44,852 nt of DNA from Clostridiaceae bacterium (GTDB taxonomy: Bacteria > Bacillota > Clostridia > Peptostreptococcales > Natronincolaceae). The notes beneath the pieces were generated by a model that ran no database searches, had not been told where the DNA came from, and saw only the letters and a list, made by a program, of their open reading frames with translations. Shown piece by piece: positions 33,949 to 41,992 of this stretch (position 1 is its first letter; every line of letters starts with the position of its first letter). The DNA is taken from positions 1 through 44,852 of the forward strand of contig JAFIFG010000077.1 of NCBI GenBank assembly GCA_020832135.1, read 5' to 3'. A program made the position numbers and the translations under genes.

Positions 33949-35282
33949 AGAGGATACAGGGCGTTACCTTAACCGACAACCCCCTGTATCTTTTATTGTA
34001 TTCCCACCACCCACCCTAAAAACCTCTAGGGTCCACAACCTTTCCCCCACACTCCTTCATCCAAGAACCACTATTTGTTTCACAAAATATGTTTCCCTCC
34101 TTCATTCCCTTAGGGGAAGAGATTGTAGTTATGGGGTCTTTATCTCCGCTCCTTCCGGAAACTGTTCTCCAACAAATTCCTCCAGTCGCTGGGTCTAGCT
34201 TTAAGGTTTTTGCTGCCATCACCTTCACAGACTATAGCATCTAGGGGAAATCTATCCAGTAAGGCTATAGATTTTTCCGGTGATTAGGTCTATCTCACAG
34301 GAAAAAGATGTCAGGGTCATTCCATTTCTGACACATTTCCGACTGATGTCCTCAAAGTTTATAGGAAGTTTATAAGGTGAGGAAAAGCGAAACACATTTC
34401 CCGATACATTCCCTCATTCGTCCCTCATAATGCATCCCTCAAAGTGTTTCCTTTTCCTTTTGATTTTAGTTTTGGGGTCTATCTCTAGGGCTCTGTTTCA
34501 CCGTACTTAGTGTCAATTGAATAATCTGATACTGGGAGAGTTGGTGGCAATAGAAAGAAGGGATAGGGTCCTATAGGTACCGTGAAGCAGCAAATGCAAA
34601 AGAACTAAGGTCATCAGGAGAGGAAAACCACCTCGCCTGTCTATAGGGTCTTTGTAGCAGCTATGCTCTAGGGTCCATCCCCCAACTAACGTTCCGGCAT
34701 GACAGAACCTAAAGGGTAGATCGTTGCAGATCTTGTTCTGTCATACACTGTACTTTCCCTAAATGTTATGTTTAAGAAATAGTACTTATTTCAGGGAAAG
34801 TATTTAGGGGAGTACTATGTCCTTAAACGAACATTTAGTGTAATAGTTGGGGGATGTTGGAGTAGGGCTTTGGGTGTTTTGTTAGGGTCTATCTTTGAGG
34901 TCCAAAAGGTGGGGGGCGCTTTGCATCCCTGCTGACATTGTGGATATGATGGACAGCCCTCGGGAGTAATTCTCTGTAGTGGCTGCCCACATAACCACAA
35001 AATTTACTACTACTGCTGCTACTGGTTAGAGTGAAAATTTAGGGTCTTGGGCTTGATGGACAACTGGTTACAGTCGGTTTTTAGAGAAGTTGCCCACAAG
35101 TCTATCTGGGTCAAGCTTTGGGGTGTTGCTTGGTTTTAAAATGTTACTTTCTTCGCAGACTGCCCTATATGAGTAAGTTTTTAGGGCGGGGAAGACTGCT
35201 TTCGACACCCTCAGTAGCCTTAAGTTTTAAAAAAGCAAGAGAAGAAAAGCCCTTCCCTTGCAACTGCACCTCTAGGGTCAAG

Positions 35283-35510
35283 CAATGCTATTACCTAACG
35301 TCCATAGATTGTAAGTTTTAGGGTCTCTTGTGAAGGTAATGCTCTACAGGTGGAAGCAGGTCTTCTTGGGTCCTTGGCTCTAGGGTCATAACAATGTTAT
35401 TACCTACGTCCATAGATTGTTGGTTTTGGGGTCTCTGTGAAGGTGATGCTCTGGAGATGAAAGCGGAGTTCCTTGGGTCTTTGTCTGTGGTGTCATGGCA
35501 ATGTTATTCC
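35283..35510. repeat. Tandem ~108-base units
   Basis: Units at 35283-35391 and 35392-35498 each run CAATG(C/T)TATTACCT..CGTCCATAGATTG, GGGTCTC, GTGAAGGT.ATGCTCT, TTGGGTC.TTG, GTCAT..CAATG; a third starts at 35499 and decays. Identity is about 75-80 percent by eye. Confidence 0.65.
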
Positions 35511-36075
35511 GTAACCTACATAAATTGCCATCTATAGGGTCTTTACTAGGGTAGGTATCTTTGGGTCCTAAAGACCTCAAGGGTCCACAACCTTCCTCCC
35601 TCACTCCAGTCCACAAAAAATGCCCTTCACAAAATACCTCCTACGTCGGATTTTTGTTTCGGTCCTATTTGTTCCCCTCCATTCCTACGAAAGATTATTT
35701 ACTTTAGGGTCTTTTAAAGGGTACGGCTCTAGGGTCTTGTTGCCGCTCCCTCCATAGATTGTAACATCTAGGGAGAATTTATGGGGGAGGGCTACAAACT
35801 ATTCCAGTCGCTGAGGTGGTCTATGGTGTTATTTTTCCGTGACCATGTTATTACCTACGTCCATAAATGGTCACTGGGTCTAGCTTTTAGGTCTTTTAAA
35901 ATCATATGGGGTTCATCTTTGGGGCCTCTAAAAGATCTTCTAAGGTGGCTTCAAAAGGCCTATCTTCGGAACAGGCTATTACCTTAATGTCCATAGCTGT
36001 TCCTTGACAAGTATTTGAGGTCTTATAAGTTGGTCTCTGAGGGCTCTTGAGTTGTTAATATAGTGGCTATGGCTA

Positions 36076-36129
36076 TTGACTATCCCCAAGAAAGGGATAC
36101 TTGTGGGTCAGGATAGACAATAGAGAAAG
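36076..36129. repeat. Short hairpin repeat, copy 2
   Basis: TTGACTATCCCC, then GGATAGACAATAGAGAAAG, matching 28669-28720 in order and spacing. Confidence 0.6.
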
Positions 36130-36152
36130 AGTGGGAGGATTAAAGCATGACT

Positions 36153-36183
36153 AAAAAAGATCGATAAAATTCGGTCTTTTTTT
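36153..36183 (+). terminator. Isolated terminator-like hairpin
   Basis: AAAAAAGATCGA pairs with TTCGGTCTTTTTT (one G-U) followed by TTT. No intact gene precedes it, so the gene it served has probably been lost. Confidence 0.7.
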
Positions 36184-36250
36184 GTGTGGGTAAATATTAA
36201 AACTTCATAAAAATAGACATCATTCAATACTATAGATGAAGTTTTAGAAT

Positions 36251-36446
36251 AACATACGTTGAACCGTACCACAAATGACTGCGATTTTTTGATGGAAGCA
36301 TTGAAAATACTGGAGTAAAGAAGGATTTTGATGATTGGTTTTTAGTTATCAACTGATATAAAGTAAGGAAAATAAGGCTATATGCTGAGGTAAGCTTATT
36401 TGAGTTATAGTACGGTTTAGAGACCGTATCATAACTCAAATATAAG
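36251..36446. repeat. Hairpin repeat pair, copy 1 (left flank of the nuclease-like gene)
   Basis: 36251-36290 is the right half of the ~55-base hairpin family (GAACCGTACCACAAATGACTG, cited in part: GAACCGTACC). It is followed by TTTTTTGATGGAAGCATTGAAAATA-like sequence (first part GATGGAAGCATTGAAAAT) and then, at 36395-36446, a 21-bp stem hairpin whose arms contain TTATTTGAGTTAT and ATAACTCAAATA. The same order recurs at 38066-38272. Confidence 0.7.
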
Positions 36447-36551
36447 TATTACAAAGTAATAAAGATAGTGATAGTCAAATCTAATTAGTGAGCAAGCTTG
36501 AGATCGCCCCTCACCCTATATAAAGATACTCATCTAAAAACAAGGCATCTA

Positions 36552-36728
36552 TCAGAATGGGAGATGCTTTGCAACTTTTGTAATGGGTATTTGCACTTCA
36601 GTAAGTATGTCAGTGACGATATTATCAGGATGAAGATTGGCCAGATCTGAAATTAAGAAGTCCATTAGGGGCCCACTGCAATATAATGATTTTCTGTCAG
36701 CCAAGTGTAGATATGGGTATATATTTTT
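36552..36728 (-). pseudogene. Possible fragment of a lost protein gene
   Basis: Minus-strand translation gives 58 residues without interruption (KNIYPYLHLADRKSLYCSGP, LMDFLISDLANLHPDNIVTD, then ILTEVQIPITKVAKHLPF) with normal amino-acid composition, bounded by stops. It has no start with a binding site. I do not recognise the family. It may be a transposase or metabolic gene remnant. Confidence 0.35.
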
Positions 36729-36859
36729 TCAAAATCTTCCAACTAAGTAAAGAGCATACAGATGTTCTTTTTTAATGTCACTAATTATTGGAAACGCATG
36801 GCGTTAGTGATAGAATTGATATAAGAATACTTATGAAATGTGTCGAGGGGGTTGGAATA

Positions 36860-37987
36860 GTGATTAGCAAATCAACAGAGAAATTATTGATAGAAATGTA
36901 TAAGCATGAAGATAACGTAGTGGATTATCTTAGTGGTCTATTTAAAAATGCGGATACAAAAGAAGATGCAAGACTAAGAAGCAGACTAAAAGAGCTTAGG
37001 GAAAATGGCATGGTAGATATATTTTGGGCAGATAATGTGCCATACGTTGCAAACTTAACTCATGTTGCTGAAGATTACTTAGAAGAGAATGAGCTCATTA
37101 TCAAGGAATTCAATTCGGAAATACTACGTAGCCTATTAAATGAAATAAAGGTAAAATATGATTTCGCCAATGTCTTAATATACATGGTACAGAGTTGCGG
37201 TCGTTCTCAAATTGGTTGGAGACAGGCTGATGAGCATGAATGGGATGTGAAACTAGAAGCAAACGATATGGTTAAGGTAAAGACTGCATCAAGAGAGCTA
37301 GGGGAAAAGATGAAGGAATACGATTATGTTATGGTTGAATCTAATGATGACGATTCAACGCCTAGATATAAGTTGTATTTGAAGTTTAAGCATAAATTTT
37401 TTATTCCAAAACCTGGGGAGTCGCTTCGATTTAACCCAGAGCTCAATTTCAATATTTTCTTCAGTGATTTTATGAGATCTTGTCTTGAGTTACAGGCTAA
37501 TAAACCAGCAATCGAAGGTTCAGAGGATGACAAAACCGTTTTTATTAGAAGTCAATTAACTGCGAGGAAATATGATGCTCTTGACCAAACTCTTAGGGGA
37601 CAATCCGCTAGTGGCATTCAATCTGGTGAAGTTGATTTGTTGATTCTAAATAATGATAAATCACCGTTCTGCATTGTCGAGGCACTTTGCTTAAGTTCGA
37701 TAGATAAGACTAGTATTGATTCGCACATCAACAAGATTACTAAGTATGATGCTAATGGCATGAGATGGAATATTGTATTGAGCTATGTTACAACTTCTGA
37801 TTTTCAAGCTTTTACGAAGAGGTATATTGATTATGTAAAAGATGCAGAATTTGATTATCCTATATCGAATATGAGAGATATTTCAAAATCTCAGTTCAGT
37901 GAAGTGAGAGTTTTTTCATCAACTTTTGAGAGAAGTGGTATGGACAGAGAATTGACACATGTGCTTCTTAAAATACCAAATTCTTAG
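36860..37987 (+). CDS. Uncharacterised protein: winged-helix-like N terminus, degenerate restriction-endonuclease-like C terminus
   Basis: 375 residues from a GTG at 36860, 8 bases after GAGGGGG (36845-36851); upstream in-frame starts at 36788 (TTG) and 36833 (ATG) have no binding site. Residues 1-80 look like a winged helix (RLRSRLKELRENGMVDIFW, then VPYVANLTHVAEDYL). The C-terminal part has a strand-Asp and strand-Glu pattern, SGEVDLLI (~255) and FCIVEALCL (~272), followed by HINKITKYDANG: the layout of a PD-(D/E)XK fold in which the expected ExK is EAL. The catalytic lysine is therefore missing or displaced. The gene stands alone between two long direct repeats. An antiphage or mobile-element role is a reasonable guess, not shown. 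Confidence 0.6.
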   Translation: MISKSTEKLLIEMYKHEDNVVDYLSGLFKNADTKEDARLRSRLKELRENGMVDIFWADNVPYVANLTHVAEDYLEENELIIKEFNSEILRSLLNEIKVKYDFANVLIYMVQSCGRSQIGWRQADEHEWDVKLEANDMVKVKTASRELGEKMKEYDYVMVESNDDDSTPRYKLYLKFKHKFFIPKPGESLRFNPELNFNIFFSDFMRSCLELQANKPAIEGSEDDKTVFIRSQLTARKYDALDQTLRGQSASGIQSGEVDLLILNNDKSPFCIVEALCLSSIDKTSIDSHINKITKYDANGMRWNIVLSYVTTSDFQAFTKRYIDYVKDAEFDYPISNMRDISKSQFSEVRVFSSTFERSGMDRELTHVLLKIPNS

Positions 37988-38065
37988 AATGACAAGGGGA
38001 TGGGGGTATCGGGACAATTAATTTCATGATATAATGTGCTTTTTCCCAAGTTATATATTACTGAT

Positions 38066-38272
38066 AAAAAACCGCAGTTACAACGATTCGGAGAACCATA
38101 CCATAAGTGATGGAGGTTTTTGATGGAAACTTTGAAAATGCACAAGTGTACGGAGGAAACACAAGTATGCTTTAAGTACTATCTTATATGAAGTAGGGAA
38201 AGTAGGCTATATACTAGCATGGCTTATTTGAGTTATGGTACGGGTTCAAGACCGTATCATAGTCCAAATAAG
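38066..38272. repeat. Hairpin repeat pair, copy 2 (right flank of the nuclease-like gene)
   Basis: 38066-38121 is a full member of the ~55-base family (AAAAACCGCAGTTACAACG ... GGTTTTT), then GATGGAAACTTTGAAAAT, then GGCTATATACTAGCAT and a long hairpin at 38223-38272 (CTTATTTGAGTTATGGTACG with CCGTATCATAGTCCAAATAAG, arms cited in part). Order and spacing match 36251-36446, giving ~200-base direct repeats around the gene at 36860. Confidence 0.75.
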
Positions 38273-38314
38273 AAATAACAATAAATCTAAATATATTTTT
38301 GACCAGTTATAAGT

Positions 38315-38350
38315 AAAGTAGAATGTGGGTTAAAATCCGCATTCTACTTT
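38315..38350 (+). terminator. Strong hairpin before the ArsR-like gene
   Basis: AAAGTAGAATG pairs with CATTCTACTTT with extra GG/CC pairing inside, followed by ATCTATTTATT. It probably ends transcription from the left and insulates the next unit. Confidence 0.6.
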
Positions 38351-38374
38351 ATCTATTTATTAAAGACATTTAGA

Positions 38375-38428
38375 TTGACATTTTTAGAAATAAGAAATAA
38401 TATATAGTTAAACATATATTTAATTAAC
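38375..38428 (+). promoter_or_regulatory. Promoter and possible operator of the ArsR-like gene
   Basis: TTGACA (38375-38380) and TAATAT (38398-38403), 17 bases apart, form a near-consensus promoter. GTTAA (38407-38411) and TTAAC (38424-38428) are inverted around the expected start, in an AT-rich stretch typical of ArsR operators; autoregulation is inferred. Confidence 0.6.
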
Positions 38429-38458
38429 AATTAAATTAAAATAGGGGGGTGATGATAA

Positions 38459-39508
38459 GTGAGGATAGTCTTTAACGAAAAGGCAGGTAAGATAGCCAGT
38501 ATAATTCATAGCTTAAACCATGTCAATAATTTTGATTCATTAATAGCTACATTGGAGGCTGAAAATATCAATATGGACCTAGATATTAAGGATGACTTGT
38601 GTTTAATAAAGACACAATTAAAAGAAAAAGCTGATGATCTTGATTTTTTCTTTGGAAAAGAGTCTGCGATATGGAAGGCTTTAGTATATACTGCAAAGCT
38701 TTGGGAATGTAACAATATACAGCAATTTATAAACTGTGTTAAGAAGTTAGATGAGATAGAGATAAAGCAAAGGCTTTATATTAAGCTCAATAGAGATAAA
38801 GAGCAGAAGGTAAATCTTGAAGCAGAAAAGATTATAAATAATAATAAACATTTCTTTTATTATATTAAGGATTTAAAAATAAATGAAAAGGAAAAATGGA
38901 ACTTATTATGTTTCATAGAGGACGTCGATTTATATGTTAAAAGATTTATTGAATTAATCGAAGAGTATTTACCCATTTATGATAATTTACATGATAAGTA
39001 TAAGAATGAGGAATTAGAAATCTGCAATAGAATACAAAAGCACATTAATCATGAAGAAATAAGATATATTGAAGATTTAACTAAGCCATATGTAGAGTTT
39101 AGAGATTATAGAGAAGTCCATGTTACAGTCTCTGTATTTAACAACTACAATTTAAATTTTGCTATAGAAAATGATGTATTATATCTATACCTTGGTCTTA
39201 GATATGAAGCAAACATGAAGAAAAATATTAGGGCTGACGAAATGGACCAATCTTTGTTAGTATTTAAAAATGTTGCAGAGAAAACTCGGTTTGAGATTGT
39301 TAAGTTTTTACTTCATGGGGAACATTTTGGTCAAGAAATTGCTGAAAAATTGCAGATATCAACAGCAGCAGTTTCTTACCAAATGAATTATTTATTTGCC
39401 GCAAACCTAGTAAAGATTAAAAAGGTAGATCGAAAAGTCTACTATGTTTTAAATAAGGATACAGTAAGGAAAGCCATTGAATTCTTAGAAAGGGAATTAG
39501 AACTATAA
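38459..39508 (+). CDS. Long ArsR-type transcriptional regulator
   Basis: 349 residues from a GTG 9 bases after AGGGGGG; an ATG at 38452 is out of frame and stops early. Residues ~1-250 are helical and of unknown function. The C-terminal ~80 residues are an ArsR winged helix: VFKNVAEKTRFEIVKFLLHG, EIAEKLQISTAAVSYQMNYL, VKIKKVDRKVYYVL. Metal-binding cysteine motifs of classical ArsR proteins are absent, so the long N-terminal part is the likely sensor. It is followed 25 bases later by a LUD-type gene, its probable target. Confidence 0.82.
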   Translation: MRIVFNEKAGKIASIIHSLNHVNNFDSLIATLEAENINMDLDIKDDLCLIKTQLKEKADDLDFFFGKESAIWKALVYTAKLWECNNIQQFINCVKKLDEIEIKQRLYIKLNRDKEQKVNLEAEKIINNNKHFFYYIKDLKINEKEKWNLLCFIEDVDLYVKRFIELIEEYLPIYDNLHDKYKNEELEICNRIQKHINHEEIRYIEDLTKPYVEFRDYREVHVTVSVFNNYNLNFAIENDVLYLYLGLRYEANMKKNIRADEMDQSLLVFKNVAEKTRFEIVKFLLHGEHFGQEIAEKLQISTAAVSYQMNYLFAANLVKIKKVDRKVYYVLNKDTVRKAIEFLERELEL

Positions 39509-39533
39509 GTTTAGAAAATTAGGGGTAGGGGGA

Positions 39534-40157
39534 ATGAAAATGCTAGATAATCAGAGAGTAAAAATAAGGGATAACTTTAAAAGTAGAAATGTAGAGGTTG
39601 AGTTTTTTAAAAGCTTAGATGAAGTGAAAAACAGGGTACTGAACCTCATATCACGTGAGAGCACAGTGGGAGTTGCAAATTCTCAAACTTTAAAAAATAT
39701 GATGATTTCACAAGAATTAACGAATAGAGGAAACACTGTATATGATAAGACCTTTGCTAAAAATAAAGAGGAATCAATTCTACTTAAAAAGAAGGCATTG
39801 CTTACAGATTGGTACATAACGGGGACAAATGCAATTTCTATAGAAGGACATATTGTAAATATTGATCATAGTGGGAATCGAGTAGCTGCTATGGCCTATG
39901 GTCCAGATAAAGTAGTAGTTGTGGTAAGCAAAAATAAGATTGAAGAAACACTAGAGAAAGCAATTACAAGAGCAAGGAATCATGCAGCTCCTCTAAATGC
40001 CATAAGAGCAGGATATAAGCCTCCATGCATAGAACAAAAGCAATGTATTGACTGTAAATCAAAGGAAAGAGTTTGCTATAATCTTTCAATTATAGAAGGT
40101 CAATTTGATCCAGAAAGAATGAGATTGTTTATTGTAGATGAAGAAGCTGGGTTTTAA
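39534..40157 (+). CDS. LUD-domain (LutC/YkgG-like) protein
   Basis: 207 residues forming one LUD domain: a Rossmann-like core with STVGVANSQTLKNM, DWYITGTNAISIEGHIVNID and GPDKVVVVVSKNKI (~140). A C-terminal cysteine cluster, CIEQKQCIDCKSKERVCYN (~165-185), could bind a metal. Family knowledge: LUD proteins take part in lactate oxidation (LutC with LutA/LutB) or occur alone. No lutA or lutB gene is near, so a lactate role is not supported here. AGGGGTAGGGGGA precedes the ATG. It forms a two-gene unit with the ArsR-like regulator. Confidence 0.82.
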   Translation: MKMLDNQRVKIRDNFKSRNVEVEFFKSLDEVKNRVLNLISRESTVGVANSQTLKNMMISQELTNRGNTVYDKTFAKNKEESILLKKKALLTDWYITGTNAISIEGHIVNIDHSGNRVAAMAYGPDKVVVVVSKNKIEETLEKAITRARNHAAPLNAIRAGYKPPCIEQKQCIDCKSKERVCYNLSIIEGQFDPERMRLFIVDEEAGF

Positions 40158-40177
40158 GTGATTCAATAAAATATACA

Positions 40178-40232
40178 AAAAAACCGCAGTGATAATGTTA
40201 CGGTGAACCGTATCATAAATAACTGCGGTTTT
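40178..40232. repeat. ~55-base hairpin repeat, best copy (between LUD and ABC-3C units)
   Basis: AAAACCGCAGT pairs with ACTGCGGTTTT, and an inner stem TACGGT/ACCGTA has a GA loop. It follows the LUD gene by 20 bases and ends in TTTT, so it can also act as that unit's terminator. Relatives in the same orientation: 36251-36290, 38066-38121 and 44127-44180. Confidence 0.8.
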
Positions 40233-40336
40233 GTAATATATAAGAGATGTGAATAATAAATTTATTAGTACTAGCAAAAATATGATATTATTTTAATATA
40301 TTATATATAAATGATAAAAAAGAAAGGAGTGGTTCA

Positions 40337-40552
40337 ATGAAATCTAATAGTACTGAATATAGACTTGGTCAAGTTTTGTTTTATGGAACTGAGAAAGTAT
40401 TGCTGTTAGATATAAAACCACTCCTGTTTTATGCTAAGATTAGATATATTGATAGTAATAAAGAAGCAAGTGTTAATTTAAAAGCATTATCTAAACAAAG
40501 AAAAAGCCAACGAACATTATCTTTAGGGATATTTAGAGGGGGAATAAGATGA
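40337..40552 (+). CDS. Small basic protein, first gene of the ABC-3C-like operon
   Basis: 71 residues, basic, with alternating hydrophobic strands (GQVLFYGTEKVLLLDIKPLLFYAKIRYI) that suggest a small beta-barrel (SH3-like) fold, and an Arg/Lys-rich C terminus that could touch nucleic acid. No family is recognised. AAAGGAG lies 8 bases before the ATG. Its stop overlaps the next start (ATGA), so the two are coupled. Its role in the system is unknown. Confidence 0.6.
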   Translation: MKSNSTEYRLGQVLFYGTEKVLLLDIKPLLFYAKIRYIDSNKEASVNLKALSKQRKSQRTLSLGIFRGGIR

Positions 40553-41508
40553 TTAGTGATTTTTTACCATCAAACTTAGATGGAAATGGTTGGGAAGAAC
40601 TTTGTCAAAAGTGCTATAGGATCAGGTATACGAATGATAATTATCTTGAAATTGAAGCTAGTCATAAAGGGGATAGTGGAATAGAGGGATTTACTCATTG
40701 TGGAATAACTTTCCAAAGTTATTGCCCTGAAAAAAATTACAGTGAAAATGAACTATATACAAAACTTATAAATAAGATAACGAAAGATATAAATAAATTG
40801 GTAGATAAGAAAAATATTGAAAAACAGCGTAGGTGGGGAATCAAAAAAATTGATGAATGGCATTTTGTTACACCTTATGCCAAAGATTCCAGAATATTAG
40901 AGCACATAGAAAAAAAAAGAAAGTTAGTCATGGAGAGGAAAGTTGCCGAGCCAGAGCTGTATAGCCATATATCTGATAATTTTGTCATTTCACTAAAAGT
41001 AGCAGACGATTTTGTAATAGAATTAACAAGATTACTTCGAAATAGACTTGTAGACGTGGAACTGAATTTAACATTAGATCACACATCAGAGGTAGATTGG
41101 AATAAATGCGACTCTGAGAAGTCAGATAATATTATAAGAAAAGTAAAAGCAATGATGATTGACAGTGAGGAAGAAGATATAAAAAGTATGGTTGACTTTT
41201 ATATGAGTGCTTACTTAAGTGGGATTCAAATATTTGAAAATCTTCGAGACAGTTTTCCAGACATTTATGAGTCAATATTGAAACTGAAGAATTCCTACAA
41301 AAATATTGCTTTTATGAAAACTAAAATGGTCAAGTCAGGTGTTTCAAATATAGATGTTTTTTATGAGATTATGAATGAATTTGAAGAAAAGATAAAGAGA
41401 AAATTTGAAGGTGTAATAGATGATCCTTCAATAGCGGAACTTCAATTAGACATAGTATCATCATGGTTAGCAGACTGTACGATGGAATTTAAACCAAAGG
41501 GGAAGTAA
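40549..41508 (+). CDS. ABC-3C-like system effector with restriction-endonuclease-like N terminus
   Basis: 319 residues. The N-terminal ~90 residues show a nuclease-fold layout: GWEELCQKCYR helix, then KGDSGIEGFTHCGITFQSY (~38-56), where D-x-GIEG and the following strand resemble the D-(x)n-E/Q-x-K core of Mrr-like enzymes, although the usual lysine position is Tyr or Ser. The remaining ~200 residues are helical. Such proteins are recalled as the first main component of ABC three-component conflict systems, encoded before a small winged-helix middle component and an ABC ATPase, which is exactly the order here. Effector activity is inferred. GAGGGGG lies before the ATG. Confidence 0.65.
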   Translation: MISDFLPSNLDGNGWEELCQKCYRIRYTNDNYLEIEASHKGDSGIEGFTHCGITFQSYCPEKNYSENELYTKLINKITKDINKLVDKKNIEKQRRWGIKKIDEWHFVTPYAKDSRILEHIEKKRKLVMERKVAEPELYSHISDNFVISLKVADDFVIELTRLLRNRLVDVELNLTLDHTSEVDWNKCDSEKSDNIIRKVKAMMIDSEEEDIKSMVDFYMSAYLSGIQIFENLRDSFPDIYESILKLKNSYKNIAFMKTKMVKSGVSNIDVFYEIMNEFEEKIKRKFEGVIDDPSIAELQLDIVSSWLADCTMEFKPKGK

Positions 41509-41509
41509 T

Positions 41510-41992
41510 ATGCTGGATATAAACTATGAAAATGATGTTGATTTTACGCAAAGACCAAATCCAATACCCTATAACTACAGACTAAGCTATAAAGTATCTC
41601 AAATTTGTTTGATTCTTAAGCTATCAGTTGCTCGTGGTGGGGTTTCTATGACAAAAATTCAAATGTTAGCTTCAGCTTTACTCTCGGAAAAAGAGGACAA
41701 GCAGTTAGTTAATCTTATAAAGGGGTCTTCTTGGAATTATGTAGTCAGATATGACCCTACAGTGATTAGAGCTTTAAAATATGCGATGTTTGATAACCTG
41801 GTTATACAACAAGGTAACGAAAAATACAGACTAAGTGATAAAGGACAAGCTTTTGTAAGAAAGATTCAACATGATGAAAATCTCATGACCAGAGAGAAAA
41901 ATTTTCTAAATACATATAGTCTAAAAGTAACTGAAGATATGATTAATATGCTTATGGTTCAGTGGAGGTATGATGATGCTAGTGATAAATAG
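41510..41992 (+). CDS. ABC-3C middle component-like winged-helix protein
   Basis: 160 residues. RLSYKVSQICLILKLSVARGGVSMTKIQMLASAL (residues ~23-56, cited as LSVARGGVSMTKIQMLASAL) is the helical start typical of ABC-3C middle components, followed by a winged-helix core (ALKYAMFDNLVIQQGNEKYR, LSDKGQAFVRKI). It starts 1 base after the effector stop with AAAGGGGAAG upstream and overlaps the ATPase gene by 17 bases. Known proposal for the family: an adaptor linking effector and ATPase. Confidence 0.7.
   Translation: MLDINYENDVDFTQRPNPIPYNYRLSYKVSQICLILKLSVARGGVSMTKIQMLASALLSEKEDKQLVNLIKGSSWNYVVRYDPTVIRALKYAMFDNLVIQQGNEKYRLSDKGQAFVRKIQHDENLMTREKNFLNTYSLKVTEDMINMLMVQWRYDDASDK

Larger units (their letters stand above)
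33960..36150. repeat. 2.2-kb non-coding tract of degenerate repeats (includes repeat copy B)
   Basis: No supported gene. The left part (33985-34746) is a second copy of the repeat at 11820-12360, with about 150 extra bases (34315-34470) inside. The right part is built from recurring words: (A)GGGTC(T/C) about every 60-100 bases, and TTACCTACGTCCATAGATTGT-like phrases (cited within 20: TACCTACGTCCATAGATTGT) at 35290, 35400, 35852 and, decayed, 35975. A hairpin ACTTTCCCT/AGGGAAAGT is at 34752-34801. Base composition is clearly higher in G+C than the neighbouring genes. Open frames of 60-70 codons occur here but lack binding sites and homology. Confidence 0.65.

Noticed and set aside
35283-35510. 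CRISPR array
   Set aside because: Units are ~108 bases and degenerate along their whole length, without identical short repeats and unique spacers; no cas genes are present.
34815-35987. Several frames of 60-70 codons inside the repeat tract
   Set aside because: They lack binding sites and known motifs, and their sequence is made of the repeated words of the tract.
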